64,000 nt of DNA, taken from Thermothelomyces thermophilus ATCC 42464 (lineage: Eukaryota > Ascomycota > Sordariomycetes > Sordariales > Chaetomiaceae). Location of the stretch: the NCBI RefSeq assembly GCF_000226095.1, contig NC_016472.1, positions 930,001 to 994,000 on the forward strand, in the 5' to 3' direction. Of this stretch, positions 34,685 to 46,041 are shown in pieces. Both the position numbers and the translations under genes were made by a program. How positions within the stretch are numbered: the stretch's first letter is position 1; each line of letters begins with the position of its first letter. A model generated the notes under the pieces. That model was not told the DNA's origin, did no database searches, and saw only the letters and a list, made by a program, of their open reading frames with translations.

Positions 34685-37573
34685 TTACGTCGACGGGATG
34701 CAAAAGTCGATCCACGTGCCCAGGTAGTCCAGCCGGTTGCCGCGGGCCTCGGCGCTCTTGTAGATGCGCTCGAACTCGTCGTAGCTCAGCCGGCCCCACC
34801 CGCCGCGCTCCTTGGCCTCCTGCTCGGCCAGGTCGAGACGCTTCCAGTTGACCAGCGTGGTGCGCGGGATCGGCTGCTTGGGTGCGGCGGCGGCGGCGGC
34901 GGCGGCGGCTGGTTTCTTCCCGTCCCCGGCCGCTGTTTTTCCGGCTGCTTTGGCGCTTGATTTCCGGGAGGAGGCAGGTGGCGGGTTCGGCTCGGCTCGG
35001 CGGCCCTCGCTCGTCGAGGCTGTCGCCGCCGCCTGGTGTGGTGGGTTCTGCTGGGTTCGGCCCGCCCGGGATGCTGCTGCCTCGGAATTGGGCCGGAACT
35101 GCGGCAGGGTCGGGTCGCGGTACGTATCGACTTCGGCAGACGAGGAGGAGGACCCGTCGGCGGACCCTTCCTCTGGAACTGGAGGCGGCAATGATGAATC
35201 GTCGTCGCCCCCCTCATCGCTGGTCTCGTCCTCTTCGGGCTTGGGGGTGTCATTCTGGGTGTCATTCTGGGTGCCCTCGTCGATGGTATAGCCGCTCCTG
35301 GCGAGCAACTCCTGCAATTCGGGGTCTTCGGTCGCCTTGGACTTTGCGGGGGTTGCGCCGTCCTTTTCATCGTCTTCGTCGGGGTTTATCGACTCGAACA
35401 AGGGCCTGTACTGGTCGCGCAGCGCTTTCGTCTCGGCAGCCTGCACGGCTAGGTCCTCTTTCGCCTTGAACAGCGTGTCTAGGATCTCGTTGAAGGCTTG
35501 CTGGCTGACTTGGTAGAAGATCTCTTTGCCCAAGTCTCGCTCGGCATCGGGGATCTCAATGCCGCCCCATCTCTCGGGGATGCTCCTTGAGGAAGTCGAA
35601 GGGTTGGATCTGACCTCGAAGTCATCGGTATCTTGGGCAAATCTGACTTTGGAGGACGAGCGAGACCGAGAGGATAAGGGTGGCTGGGCAGATTTGGATT
35701 CGTCAACTGGGCCGTTGTTGAGGTTGGCAAGGATGTCGTCGTCCTCGCTCCAATCCTCCGGCGGCAGCATTCCTTCCTCTTCGTCCAGGTAGAACTGCCT
35801 CCTCTTCCAACGGTCAAACAACTTTCTCCGCGCGTTCACCCTCAGGCGACGGCTCGAGGCGACCCGGTACGACGGCCGGCGCTGATTCCCATCGCCGGAT
35901 GCGGATCCTGAGGACCTATCTGCGCTGCCGCGATTATCGCCACTGTCGTCGCCGGAGCCGGAAGCACCGCCGTTTTCTCTCGCGCTCGACGAGTTGTCGT
36001 CCCCGCTGCGGCCGTCCTGGCCACCGCTGCCATTGACCACGACGACAAAGTCATCGCCATCACGAGTCTCGCCGAGGAGAAGCGCGGGCAGGTCGCCGAT
36101 CCGCGTCGGCGGGTTGAGCAACCCGTTCAGATACTCCAGGCCCGAGGTCCTCTCGCCGGTCGACCGCGGGTGGTCCATGACGGGCATGAAGAGGCTCTCG
36201 GCAACGTGTGCCTGCCGGGTGAAGACGTTGGTCAGGATGGACCGGCGGTCGTCAGTGTCGGGGGTGTCCTCGCTGACGGCCCTGTTTGAACCATCCGTGA
36301 TGTGGACCTCGCCGGTGTTCAGGTTGACCACCTTGCCCTCCATGGGGCGGTCCGTGTCGGCGTGGGAGAAGCCGCCCTCGCGGCCGAAGAGACTGCTCAG
36401 GGGCTGCCTGCTGGTCACCAGCTGCTCGACCTCGGTGGAGCTCATAACCTGGTCGTCGAGGCCGTCGAGGATGTCCCTGTGCATGTGCTTGAAGATGGCG
36501 TAATAGGCCCGGAACAAGCGCAAGCAGTCGCGGCGGCTGATGTAGCCGTCGCCGTCGATGTCGTAGCCCTTGAACACCTTGCGGAGCCTGTCCTTCCTCT
36601 TGCGGTACGCGGTGCCGCGCAGGAACTCGGAGAAGCCGATGAGGTCGTCGTTGTTGTCGTCGTAGAAGGCGAACATGCGGTCGTGCAACAGGTTCGGGCC
36701 GATGTGGCGGTAGCCGCCGGACGGAACCAGGTAGCGCTCAAACGTCTTGCGGTCCATGGCCAGGCCGAGCTCGTCCGGGTCCTCGCGCCACTCGGTGCTG
36801 GCCATGAAGGTCCACTGCTCCCAGAGGGCTTCCAGCTCGGGGCGCTCGAAGCCCGTCTCCTTGGAGAGCTTGGCCATCAGGTGCTTGGGCAGCAGCCGGA
36901 CGCAGTTCTCGGGGTCGCCGGGGTACCAGACGGGCTGCAGCGGGCGGGAGCCGAGACGCGGGACGGGGACGCGGATCTTGTAGAAGATGTGGGTCTTTGT
37001 GTGAAGCCCTTGGGACTCGCACGTCTCGCAGAGGTCAAAGTCGGTGCAGTTGGCGCAGCGGTAGCGGATGCCGCGGATCGGAGTGACGCCACAGCCGTTG
37101 CACAGGCAGCCCCGGTGGACATAGGCGTTGCGGCGCGCATTATCCTCGGAGACGCGGAACAGCAGGCTGACAATGTTCTGGCCGGCGCGCTGCTGCTGGC
37201 CGCCGAACTGGTTGTTGTTGGCGTCATCATCGTACCAGTTGTCCTCCATGACATGGTCGTCGGCGACCGTCTCGGCGTCGTTCAAGGGCTGCACGTTGCC
37301 GAGGTGGGCGTTCTCGTCGGCGTTGGACTCGACCGAGGTGGTGGACGCCTCCGAGGGCTCGCGGCTGTGGGCGCGGACGACATCGGGAATCGAGCGCCGG
37401 CGGTGGCGGACGGCGTTGCTCCGGTGCAGCCGACGGTCCGGGGGGGGCTCGGGGAGCGGCGGGTGGTAGATGCGGTAGCAGAAGTAGCCCACGGTCGCGG
37501 TTGCAGCAAGCGACAAAAAGGCGACGCTGAGGCGCTGCCTGGTCAGCGTCGACGCTGCGGCAGAGGAGTCCAT
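34685..37573 (-). CDS. Membrane-anchored ZZ zinc finger and EF-hand protein
   Basis: An intronless gene of 962 residues. Residues about 14-34 form one hydrophobic segment near the N terminus, a likely membrane anchor. Residues 153-199 are a ZZ-type zinc finger (CNGC, CANC, CETC with a terminal His pair), a protein-interaction module. Two EF-hands follow: 305-316 (DDNNDDLIGFSE) and 338-349 (DIDGDGYISRRD), both with good calcium ligands. The second half is acidic, Ser/Gly/Pro-rich and probably disordered, with a 15-bp tandem repeat coding NDTQ units (about 35247-35280) and an Ala run (about 34880-34912). The last 55 residues (including GGWGRLSYDEFE) look folded again. A calcium-responsive scaffold on an organelle membrane is a reasonable inference; the exact role is unknown. 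It diverges from VPS53 across 669 bp. Confidence 0.88.
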   Translation of the reverse strand: MDSSAAASTLTRQRLSVAFLSLAATATVGYFCYRIYHPPLPEPPPDRRLHRSNAVRHRRRSIPDVVRAHSREPSEASTTSVESNADENAHLGNVQPLNDAETVADDHVMEDNWYDDDANNNQFGGQQQRAGQNIVSLLFRVSEDNARRNAYVHRGCLCNGCGVTPIRGIRYRCANCTDFDLCETCESQGLHTKTHIFYKIRVPVPRLGSRPLQPVWYPGDPENCVRLLPKHLMAKLSKETGFERPELEALWEQWTFMASTEWREDPDELGLAMDRKTFERYLVPSGGYRHIGPNLLHDRMFAFYDDNNDDLIGFSEFLRGTAYRKRKDRLRKVFKGYDIDGDGYISRRDCLRLFRAYYAIFKHMHRDILDGLDDQVMSSTEVEQLVTSRQPLSSLFGREGGFSHADTDRPMEGKVVNLNTGEVHITDGSNRAVSEDTPDTDDRRSILTNVFTRQAHVAESLFMPVMDHPRSTGERTSGLEYLNGLLNPPTRIGDLPALLLGETRDGDDFVVVVNGSGGQDGRSGDDNSSSARENGGASGSGDDSGDNRGSADRSSGSASGDGNQRRPSYRVASSRRLRVNARRKLFDRWKRRQFYLDEEEGMLPPEDWSEDDDILANLNNGPVDESKSAQPPLSSRSRSSSKVRFAQDTDDFEVRSNPSTSSRSIPERWGGIEIPDAERDLGKEIFYQVSQQAFNEILDTLFKAKEDLAVQAAETKALRDQYRPLFESINPDEDDEKDGATPAKSKATEDPELQELLARSGYTIDEGTQNDTQNDTPKPEEDETSDEGGDDDSSLPPPVPEEGSADGSSSSSAEVDTYRDPTLPQFRPNSEAAASRAGRTQQNPPHQAAATASTSEGRRAEPNPPPASSRKSSAKAAGKTAAGDGKKPAAAAAAAAAPKQPIPRTTLVNWKRLDLAEQEAKERGGWGRLSYDEFERIYKSAEARGNRLDYLGTWIDFCIPST

Positions 37574-38242
37574 GATGTCCGGCGCGGCATCCTGGTCCGG
37601 TGGTGCTGTCGTGGGAGTCTCCCTCTAGAGGGGGGGGGGGGAGCGGCGAGCACGAAATGGAGTTTTTAGAGTTTTGGGCGTTGTCGGTGTCAAACTGGCG
37701 ATAAACCGCGTTGGATGTTTCCTTATCGAGGCCACAAAGCTAACCGGGCAGGGGTCGAACGTGCACTTGCTTAAGTATTTAGCAGTGTAGGGGTAGGGTG
37801 CGTAGGGTACTGCAAGTACTGTACGGATTACTGTACAGTGCTTTACTCTACACTGCGGAAGTGCTCCGTAGTGCAGGTGGGCCTAGCTTAATTACAGTAA
37901 AGTTAGTTACTGGCCTGCCAAGCCTGCCGCTGGGCTCAAACTCCAGGCTTCCATTCCTGCTGCCAATTGGTCATTGACCACTTATTATTACCTACGGAGT
38001 AGAGAGGGGACCTTGACCTCAACTTGCAGCCGTTAATCTGTAACTTCTTAGTTGTATCCTCTACTTGGCATCCAACCTTTAAACAACCCTTGACAATCAC
38101 AACCTGGGAAACACGAGGCTGCAACTGTCCAAGTAATAAATTCGTTCAGCACGGAGGCGCTGGTTCGCCAAGGCCGATCAGTGAGATAATTAACGTTAGA
38201 TAACTAACTGCTCGGGACACTTCGTTCGCAAACGAGAGCACC
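37574..38242. promoter_or_regulatory. Divergent intergenic region, ZZ/EF-hand gene and VPS53
   Basis: 669 bp between two outward-facing start codons. It contains a run of G on the left (37630-37640) and an inverted repeat ACTGTAC / GTACAGT at 37818-37839 within a GTAC-rich block (37800-37880). No TATA box is evident. Confidence 0.55.
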
Positions 38243-41112
38243 ATGAACATCATCTCCGTTGCAGAATCCCCGTCTCTCGATTCAGGTGAGTACTGTACCG
38301 ACCAACCACCCAACCACCCAGCCACCCAACCACCCAACCGACGGACCGGCCGACGACCTTGGCGATGTGGCTCCGGGATACGGGCTCGCTGTCCGCGCGA
38401 GGGGCAGGCCGCAAGGATAAAGGATAACGTCACTGACCTATCCCATGTCTGGCAGTGGAGTACGACCCGATCGCACACCTGAACCTCCTCTTCTCGCACC
38501 CCTCGACGGTCTCGTCGGTATCCCGCGTCTCGTCGGCCATCCGGCGCCACAAGGATGACTTGTCCCGCTCGATCGCGTCCCTCGAGGCCGCCCAGGCCTA
38601 CGGGCCCGACTCGTCGCTCGAGCGCATGCAGTCGGCCCAGGCCGAGCTGGCCTCGCTCTTCCAGCGCATCGAGAGCGTGCGCAGCCGCGCCCTGCAGACG
38701 GAGCGGGACATCACCACCATGACGGCCGACATCAAGCGCCTCGACGGCACCAAGCGCAACCTGACCCTCAGCATGACCGCCCTGAAGCGGCTCCAGATGC
38801 TGACCACGGCCTACGAACAGCTCCGCGGCCTCGCCCGGACCCGCCAGTATCGCGAGTGCGCCGGCCTCCTGCAGGCGGTGCTGCAGCTGATGCGCCACTT
38901 CAATAGCTATCGCAGCATCGAGCAGATCGCCGTCCTGAGCCGCAACGTCAGCGAGCTGCAGCGCGAGCTGCTCGAGCAGGTCTGCGAGGACTTTGAGCTG
39001 GCCTTTGCAAAGGGAGAGGTGGCCGCCCGCCGCGCCGTCCTGGTCGAGGCTTGCCTCGTCATGGACGCTCTGGGGGAGCACGCCAAGACGAGGTTGGTGA
39101 CGTGGTACGTCAACACGGAGCTGCGAGAGTACCGCCAAGTCTTCCGGGGCAACGACGAGGCCGGCAGCCTCGACAACATCGGTCGCCGCTACGCCTGGTT
39201 CAGGCGGATGCTCAAGACGCACGAGGAGGAGCACGCCTCCATCTTTCCACCCCACTGGCGGGTCGGCGAGACGCTGGCCATGGCCTTTTGCGACGGCACG
39301 CGGGAGGACTTCAAGGGCATCCTGGAGAAGAGCATGCGCCGCATCGACGGGGCCAAGCTCGACGTGAACCTGCTGCTCAGCTGCCTGCAGGAGACCATGG
39401 ACTTTGAGCAGAGCCTGGAACGGCGGTTCGCGAGCGAGCCCCGGCTAAGCATCGACACCCTGAGCTCGGCGGACGACCGGGTCCAGAACTTCAACGGCTC
39501 CATATCCGTCGCCTTCGAGCCGTACCTGAGCCTGTGGGTGGAGCTGCAGGACAAGGCGTTGGCGGCCATGATTCCAAAGTACAAGACACAACCGCTCATT
39601 CCGGCCGACGAGGAGTTCTCTCCACAGGCCGTCATCCCCTCGGCAATCGAACTCTTCCACTTTTATAAACTCACCCTCTCGCAGTGCGCCAAGCTGTCCA
39701 CCGGGGAGCGGCTCCTCGAGCTCAGCAAGACGTTCGCAAAGTACCTCGACGAGTATGCCCAGCAGGTCCTCGTTGCCTTCCTGCAGCGCGGCGGGCCGCA
39801 GGGACCACCGGTCCAAGAGGTCATCCTGGTCCTGAACTCGGCCGACTTTTGGTACACCAACACCGGCCAGCTGGAGGAGAGCATAAAGAAGAGGATCGAT
39901 CCGGACATGGCTTCCAACGTGGACCTCTCGTCGCAGTCCGACGCTTTCATGGGGGTCGCCAGCGCCGCCGTCATGACCCTGGTGGCCAAGGTCGAGCTCG
40001 ACTGCGAGGGTGCTTGGCGGGAAATGAGGAACACGAACTGGAGTCGCATGGAGAGCGTCAGCGACCACAGCTCATACGTCGGCGAGCTGCTCAAGCGCCT
40101 AAACGGGAAGGCCCGAGAGATCCTCCCGCTAGTCATCAAGCAGCAGTACGCCCGCGCCTTTTGCGACAACCTGGTCGAGCACCTCGCCACAGCCTACATT
40201 AACAACGTCGTCCAATGCCGCCCCGTCGGCGAGGTCGGCGCGGAGCAGATGCTCCTTGACAAATACGTCCTGACCAAATCGCTCGAGAACCTGCTCTCCT
40301 ACCACAACACTTCTGCCTCCACCACCACTACCACCACCACCACCACCGCTACCACTTCCTCCTCCACCTCGTCCCCCGCTGGCCCGGGATCCGCCCCGCC
40401 GTCGCAGCACCCACCTCCGGCCGCCTTCCTCAAGCGGGTCAACCAAGCGATGGGGCGCATCGACCCGCTACTCAAGACGCTCCAGGTCCGCCCGTCGCCG
40501 CCAGAGGGGCTCGTACAGGCCTACCTGATCCACATCGGCGACCGCTCCGACACCAACTTCCGCAAGATCCTGGAGCTCAAGGGCGTGCGCAAGCAGGACC
40601 AAGCCCACCTGATGGAGCTGTTTGCCATCCACCGCGACGCCGCCTCGAGCGCCGCCGGCGGACAGCAGCAGCAGCAGCTGGTGCAGAGCTCGCCGCTGCT
40701 GACGCCCCTCATGGCCGGGCCGGGCTCGTCGTCGACCTCGTCCTCGTCGATGGGGCTAGGCGGAGGCGGAGGCGGCGGCGGTGGTGGTGGCGGCATGTCC
40801 GGTCTTGCGGTCGGGGGCGGTGGCGGGTCGACCACGTCGGGGGGTGCGACGGGCCTGCAGGGCCGGTTCGACGCCGCGTCGCTCGGCGAGAAGCTGCTAA
40901 ACGCGGCCCGGGACGGTGTCGAGCGGATGGGAACCACGGCGGGCGCGAGCGGGCCGGGGGCTGGCGGCGGGGCCGGCACCGGCGCGCAAGAGAAGGCGAC
41001 CATCAACGAGAACCTCAAGAATATCGGCAAGTTCTTCCGCAGGGATATTGGCGGGTTCGGCGCGCGGTTTGGAAAGAGGGACATCACGCCGACCGGAGGG
41101 TCAGAGTCTTAG
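38243..41112 (+). CDS. VPS53: VPS53, GARP tethering complex subunit
   Basis: Subunit of the Golgi-associated retrograde protein complex, which tethers endosome-derived vesicles at the trans-Golgi. Two exons: 38243-38285 and 38456-41112; the 170-bp intron has GTGAGT, a CTGAC branch site and GCAG. The product has 899 residues. The short first exon gives MNIISVAESPSLDS, joined through a split Val codon to EYDPIAHLNLLFSHP, the normal Vps53 start. The coiled N-terminal region follows (TERDITTMTADIKRLD, RNLTLSMTALKRLQML), then the family-typical EYRQVFRGNDEAGSLDN and RRYAWFRRML. A Thr/Ser-rich insert (about residues 633-655), a Gln run and Gly-rich tracts lie in the C-terminal quarter. The direct repeat of CCACCCAA words at 38305-38340 is in the intron. 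Confidence 0.93.
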
Positions 41113-41823
41113 TAGAGATATATATGCGCTAGTATACAGTGGTTTTACCGTTGCGAAACAAGCAATCCTTCTGTGAAGCGGTCCTGGTTCCTGGGTTTAG
41201 GGAGGCTCGTAAATATGTAGCTACGAAGTGGACGGAGTGATTAATCCGTTTTCTTCGAAGCATTTGTTTCATGTGTTAACTACTACTCTCTGTACGAAGG
41301 ACTTGACTCTGAATCAAAGGAGGAAGCACTGGCAACGCAGGCAATTGATACCCGAATAAATCTGAGGTAGTTGCCGACGACAGCTTCTACATAGATCGCA
41401 AACCCAATGAACGACCTAAAAAGGAAAGACTTGAAGCTAAGGTAGGTAGTAGGTCAGGGTACCCGAGGTGCCATCGTCTCTCCAAACCAGGTGAAACACA
41501 GATATGAGGGTTAGGGTATTTATTAGTCGGCATGCCCCTCCTAGGCTGATTTTCAGTCGCCAAGTTCCTTCAACTTCCAACACTGATAATAATAGTCCAT
41601 TCACATCAGTCATCAACCACTCACTCACTAGTGCCCGATTTGGGGCATTAGCATCATCCAGATACACCCGGATGTGCGATTGACTCGACAATCTGTTCCT
41701 CTGATGGAACTACATTGAGCCTTCTTTCGACTGCCACTCCCCCTCGATGAGCTCGATCGGAGCGGCATGAAGGGCTCGTGAAACGCCCCACTTTCATATG
41801 TGAGGAAAGAAGAGATTGGGAAA
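41113..41823. other. Intergenic region, VPS53 to NPR2
   Basis: 711 bp between two genes on the same strand. It must hold the VPS53 terminator and the NPR2 promoter. No coding sequence or clear repeat is seen; the middle (41210-41450) is moderately AT-rich. Confidence 0.55.
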
Positions 41824-42849
41824 ATGATCCAGGGGATATTCTACGCCCGCTTCTTTCCCCAGGAAGGTATGTAATTTCCTACCTCGCTCAGACAGACCAC
41901 CGCATCGCTAAGCTCTGCGGCAGGGACCAAGATTGTGGCCCAGAGCCCGCCAGGCTGCATCGTCCCTGATCCCGATGCCCCGACGACGAAGCCGCCGCTG
42001 TTCGACTACAGCGTGCTGCAGGAGTACATCATCCCGCGCCAGGCCTTCTGCAACCGTTACATCACCGTCGCCGACCCCGAAGGCAAGTACTTTGTCCTCG
42101 GCTTTCCCGTCTCCATCCCCAGCCCCCGGTACGACCGCAACGAGTTCATCTTCAACTTCGGCCTCGTCGTCGACCATGACGTCGACCAGGTCCCCTACGA
42201 GCGCGTCGTCCGCCGGCTGGCCGTCACCTTTGCCGAGATGGAGAAGCAGAGCGGCTTCCTCAGCCAGGACGCCGACGCTTCTGGTACCCGCCGCCCGATC
42301 GGGTCGTTGCTGGAGATCATCAAAGAGGACCTCAACAACTACGGCGAGTGCATGATCCCAGTCGGTGAGTAACCCCCCCCCCCTTCCCTCCCTTTCTGCG
42401 ATTTCTATCTCTCATCTCATCATGCTGACGCCGACTCCCCTCCTTATTTCCTCCCTTGTCAAGACGATGCCAACACGATCAATATGAAGCTCTTCCCATA
42501 CCATCCCACACCCCCGGAAGTCAAAGGCTGGCACGTACCCGTGGCCAAGATGAAGTTCGATGAGGTGGTCGACTCGACCTGGGACCTGACGCTGCAGCGC
42601 GTCGTCAAGCACATCGACGGCGTCTCGGACGTGCGGCGCATCGCCATCCTCGCCGACGTCTCTCTCGAGCTGACGCAGCTGGCCCTGCGCCACCTGCTCT
42701 ACTACGACACCATCCTGCTGCTCGACATGTTCTTCTTCGGCGCCTGCTACGCGCCACGGCCCGGCATCCACGACTTCATCGCGAACGTCGACGGCATGGT
42801 CGACGAGTGCGCCAACTACGTCTGCGTCGGCCTCGGCAGCGCCGCCTAC

Positions 42850-42881
<32 letters not shown>

Positions 42882-43533
42882 TCAGCAACAATCCGCAACC
42901 CGACCGGGCGGGTCCGTCCGGCGGGACGACCCCGGTGCACGGCCCGGCGACGGCGACGGTCTTGTCGAGACGTACACCGACCACGACCCCAACGACAACC
43001 ACACCGCCGGCGGTCACCACCACCACCACCACCACCATCACCACCACCTCCACCAAAACCACCACCATCACCACCACCATCACCACCTTCATCATCATCA
43101 TCATCATCAACATCAACATCAACCCCACCATCATCACCCCAACCAGCCCTACCGCGTCTCCAACTACATGCTCATCAAGCTCATGACGACCTTTTGCGTG
43201 GGCAAGACGGTGATGGAGTGGCTCAAGGGCCACATGGACGCGGGCTTCGACGTGCTGCGGTACGTCGACGTGCGGCGGCTGGTCCAGTTCGGCGTCATCA
43301 AGGGGTGCCTGTACCGCGTGCACAAGTACGTCGTGTCCAAGCAGTACCTGGCGGCGCTGGCGACCGGCCAGGCCCGGCCCGTCGCCGGCGGCGACCCGCT
43401 GCAAAAGTACACCGACGGCGCCCACCCTTTCGACCAGATCATCACGGAGCAGAACCTGACCGACGCCGAGATCATGGAGAAGCTCAAGAGCTTCCCCGCC
43501 CCTGCGGGCGACCTGACCGTCTTGTATAGGTGA
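41824..43533 (+). CDS. NPR2: NPR2, SEACIT/GATOR1 subunit
   Basis: Nitrogen permease regulator 2, part of the SEACIT (GATOR1) complex that inhibits TORC1 at the vacuole when amino acids are scarce. Three exons: 41824-41866, 41924-42364, 42464-43533; introns of 57 and 99 bp with GTATGT/GCAG and GTGAGT/CAAG. The product has 517 residues. The first exon MIQGIFYARFFPQE joins through a split Gly codon to TKIVAQSPPGCIVPDP, the normal start of the family; the longin-like N-terminal domain continues with YFVLGFPVSIP, and conserved INMKLFPYHP and LLYYDTILLLDMFFFG follow. The middle holds a Gln run (about residue 291) and a very His-rich tract (about residues 346-387), unusual in a conserved regulator. 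The C-terminal domain resumes with YRVSNYMLIKLMTTF. Confidence 0.93.
43015..43140 (+). repeat. CAC/CAT trinucleotide tract coding poly-His in NPR2
   Basis: About 126 bp of CAC and CAT codons with a few Leu, Gln, Asn and Pro breaks, giving roughly 33 His in 44 residues. Codon mixing shows it is not a fresh single-codon expansion. Confidence 0.85.
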
Positions 43534-43901
43534 CGGGGGAGCCGGCACGTACATACATACATACATACACTCGTACTGCTCGTACACACACACGAACACG
43601 CACACACATGGATAACTTATACGCGCATGTAGTATATATATATATAGTCATGTGTGCCGTTGTTGAATATATATATATAAGGAAGGTATAATACAATGGT
43701 TGTTGCCCCGGGCACCTAGGGGGTCCTTTTCTATATTGGTACAGAACAAGGGTTTTTTAGTTATACAGAGCTGCTTGACGCGGCAAGACAAGGTCTACAT
43801 CTTACAAGGACAGCCGAGAAGCCGGCTCTCCATCCTGTCCCTCTCCGGTTTTTGTTTCTCTCTCTGTCTCTCTCTCTCCCGGGCTATTCCTCGCACTGTA
43901 A
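43534..43901. terminator. Convergent 3' region, NPR2 and cyt-18
   Basis: 368 bp between two stop codons facing each other. It contains a CATA microsatellite (about 43551-43568) and two TA-dinucleotide runs (about 43634-43647 and 43665-43679). The TA-rich stretch would suit polyadenylation signals for both genes; no exact cleavage site can be called. Confidence 0.5.
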
Positions 43902-46041
43902 TCACGAGGAAGTTCCGGGCTTCGTCTCGGCAGACTCCTCCTTCTCCTCCTTCTCCTTCTCCTTCTCCTTCTTCTCCTTTTCCTCGGCCTCCTTTAGCAG
44001 CTCCTCGAGTTGCGCCTCGAGCTTGGTCTGCTCGGGGTTCTTTTCCTTGGGGAACTTGAGGATCGCCCCGTCGTCCTCCTCGGTCGGCTGCTGCATGGCC
44101 TCCCTCACCTCCCGGGGCGTCATCTTGCCGGCCTTGAGCGCCGCCATGTGCTCCCGGAGGGCGCGGAGCCGGCCCGTGTACGGCTGGCCCGGGTAGTGCT
44201 GGCCCGAGGCCTTGTACTCCTCGTCGCTCACCATCTGGATGACCCGCACGTTGTGCTTGCCCTTGCGGAGAATGAGGATCTTGCCGTCGATCAGGTACTT
44301 CTGGGTCTCCTGCGGGAACCAGAGCTTGACCGGGTTCCACGTCAGCTGGGCCGGGTTCATGGGCTCGCCCTTGCCGGGGCTGCGGCCGGGCATCCCGCCG
44401 ACGTAGGCGGCCTGCTGCGCGGCGAGCCGGTGGCCCTCCTTTGCGCTGCTGGCGAGGCCGGCCGCGTACAAGATGCGGCCGATCGACTTGCCCATGATCA
44501 GGGACTCGGGGAGGATCATGTCGATCCGCGGAGCGTTGTTCGGCGTGATCGGCTCCCCCGACGGGGCCGCATACTCGTCACCCGGCGCTTTCGTCGTCGT
44601 CGTGAACTGGATGATCGGGCCGCCCTTGCCGTACATCATCCGGTGTTGCTCCTGTGCCTCCTTGGCGGCGGCCTCGCCGTGCACCAACGTCACGACCTCG
44701 TAGGCGAGGCGGTGCTGCGCGACACGCTTGGCCGGGTCCTCCACCTGCTCCGCCATGACCTTCTTGATCTCCTCCAGCGGCATGAAAGTGAAGAGCTTGA
44801 GCAGCTTCTCCACGTCCGCGTCCGGCCGGCGGACGAAGTAGCCATACAGATCGAACGTGGGGGTCATGTACTGGTCAAGCCACACCGCATTCCCGGCGCT
44901 CTTGCCGAACTTGGCACCGGACGAGTCCGTCAGGAGCGGGACGGTGAAACCGACGGGGTCGTCGAGCGGGCCCTCGGCAGGCAGGCGCCTGGAGGGATCC
45001 GGCTCGCTGTCGCGGGCGGCCTTGACGAGCTCGACGCCGGTCACGATGTTTCCGTACTGGTCGGACCCGCCGATCTGCATCTGCACCTTGTTCCTGCTGA
45101 AGAGCATCCACCAGTCCCAACCCTGCATGATCGGGTACGAGAACTCGGCAAACGAGACGCCGTTCCCCTCCGTCATCTTGCGCTTGACGCTGTGCAATGA
45201 GAGTGTCAGTCAAGAGGATGAGAAAGAGAGAGTGTGTGTGAGTATGAGAGCAGGTGTTCTGCAGGCCGAGCTCGTTTGTTTACTTACGTGTCGCGAGACA
45301 GCATCGGCCCGATCCTCATGAAGGCGCCCACCCTCTTCAAGACCTCGAGCATGGGGACCGAATTCCACCAGGTGTTGTTGTTGACCAGCCCGCGTTTCCA
45401 AGCCCATTCCTTCTGGTAGCCGAACCTCCTCGCCTGCAGCTCCACGTTGGCCCACAGCTTCTTCATCTGGAAATGCATCTTGGTGACGTTCATGGCCAGG
45501 TCGGCCTTGCTGATGGGGTCGCGGTCTTTGATGCGGTCGGTGGGGTCGCCGATCTTGACGGTCGACCCGCCGAGGAGGGTATAGGCGCCGTATCCGTGCA
45601 TGTACATCCAGAAGAGCGGCATGAGGGGGAGGAGGTGGCCGACGTGCATCGAGCTCGCCGTGGGGTCAACGCCGACGTAGGCGCCTATCCTCTTTGTCCT
45701 CATGAGCTCGCGGATCGTCTCTCTCGACCTGCACCAGTCCCGACGCGTTAGAACGAATGGCTGCGGCCCTTCGGAGTAAGTACGCGCAAAATGCACCCTG
45801 CCTACCCAGCAGTGTCCTTGACGTAGCCCCGTTCTTCCAGCATGTCCCAGAAATTCTGCCGCTTCCCCTCCTGGATCTCCCGCGCTCGTTGCTCCCATTG
45901 CGCCCTCGCCTCTTCGGTCTTCTTCAGCCAGCTGGTCGAGATGTCCCTGCGCTGGGTGGGCGCGATGTTCGTGGCGTAGGCGAGGACGCAGCTGCGGCAG
46001 ACGGCGCCCCTGCGGACGAGGAGCGCCATTGACGACGCCAT
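43902..46041 (-). CDS. cyt-18: Mitochondrial tyrosyl-tRNA synthetase and group I intron splicing factor
   Basis: Class I TyrRS of the mitochondrion; in Neurospora and Podospora the same protein also folds group I introns. Three exons on the minus strand: 46041-45806, 45728-45288, 45189-43902; introns of 77 and 98 bp with CTAAC/CTGAC branch sites. The product has 654 residues. The N terminus is a mitochondrial presequence (Arg-rich, no acidic residues), followed by a charged helix ([16 protein letters not shown]) like the extension that CYT-18 uses in intron binding. HVGH (107-110) is the HIGH motif, GSDQYGN (about 267-273) the tyrosine/adenylate site, KFGKS (319-323) the KMSKS equivalent. A C-terminal S4-like RNA-binding domain ([15 protein letters not shown]) and a Lys/Glu-rich tail end the protein. 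The intron-splicing role is inferred from family membership. Confidence 0.95.

Noticed and set aside
36302-37669. 455-codon open frame on the plus strand, opposite the ZZ/EF-hand gene
   Set aside because: Its Val/Ala/Gly-rich translation has no motif and mirrors the GC-rich codon use of the real gene on the minus strand, whose ZZ and EF-hand motifs are clear.
38146-39255. 369-codon minus-strand frame opposite the start of VPS53
   Set aside because: It crosses the VPS53 intron and promoter without a motif, and the Vps53 reading is unambiguous.
42412-43605. 397-codon minus-strand frame opposite NPR2 exon 3
   Set aside because: Val/Met runs are the complement of the CAC/CAT tract; no domain is present.
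44010-45200. 396-codon open frame opposite cyt-18 exon 3
   Set aside because: Shadow of a high-GC exon; the TyrRS motifs on the minus strand decide the coding strand.
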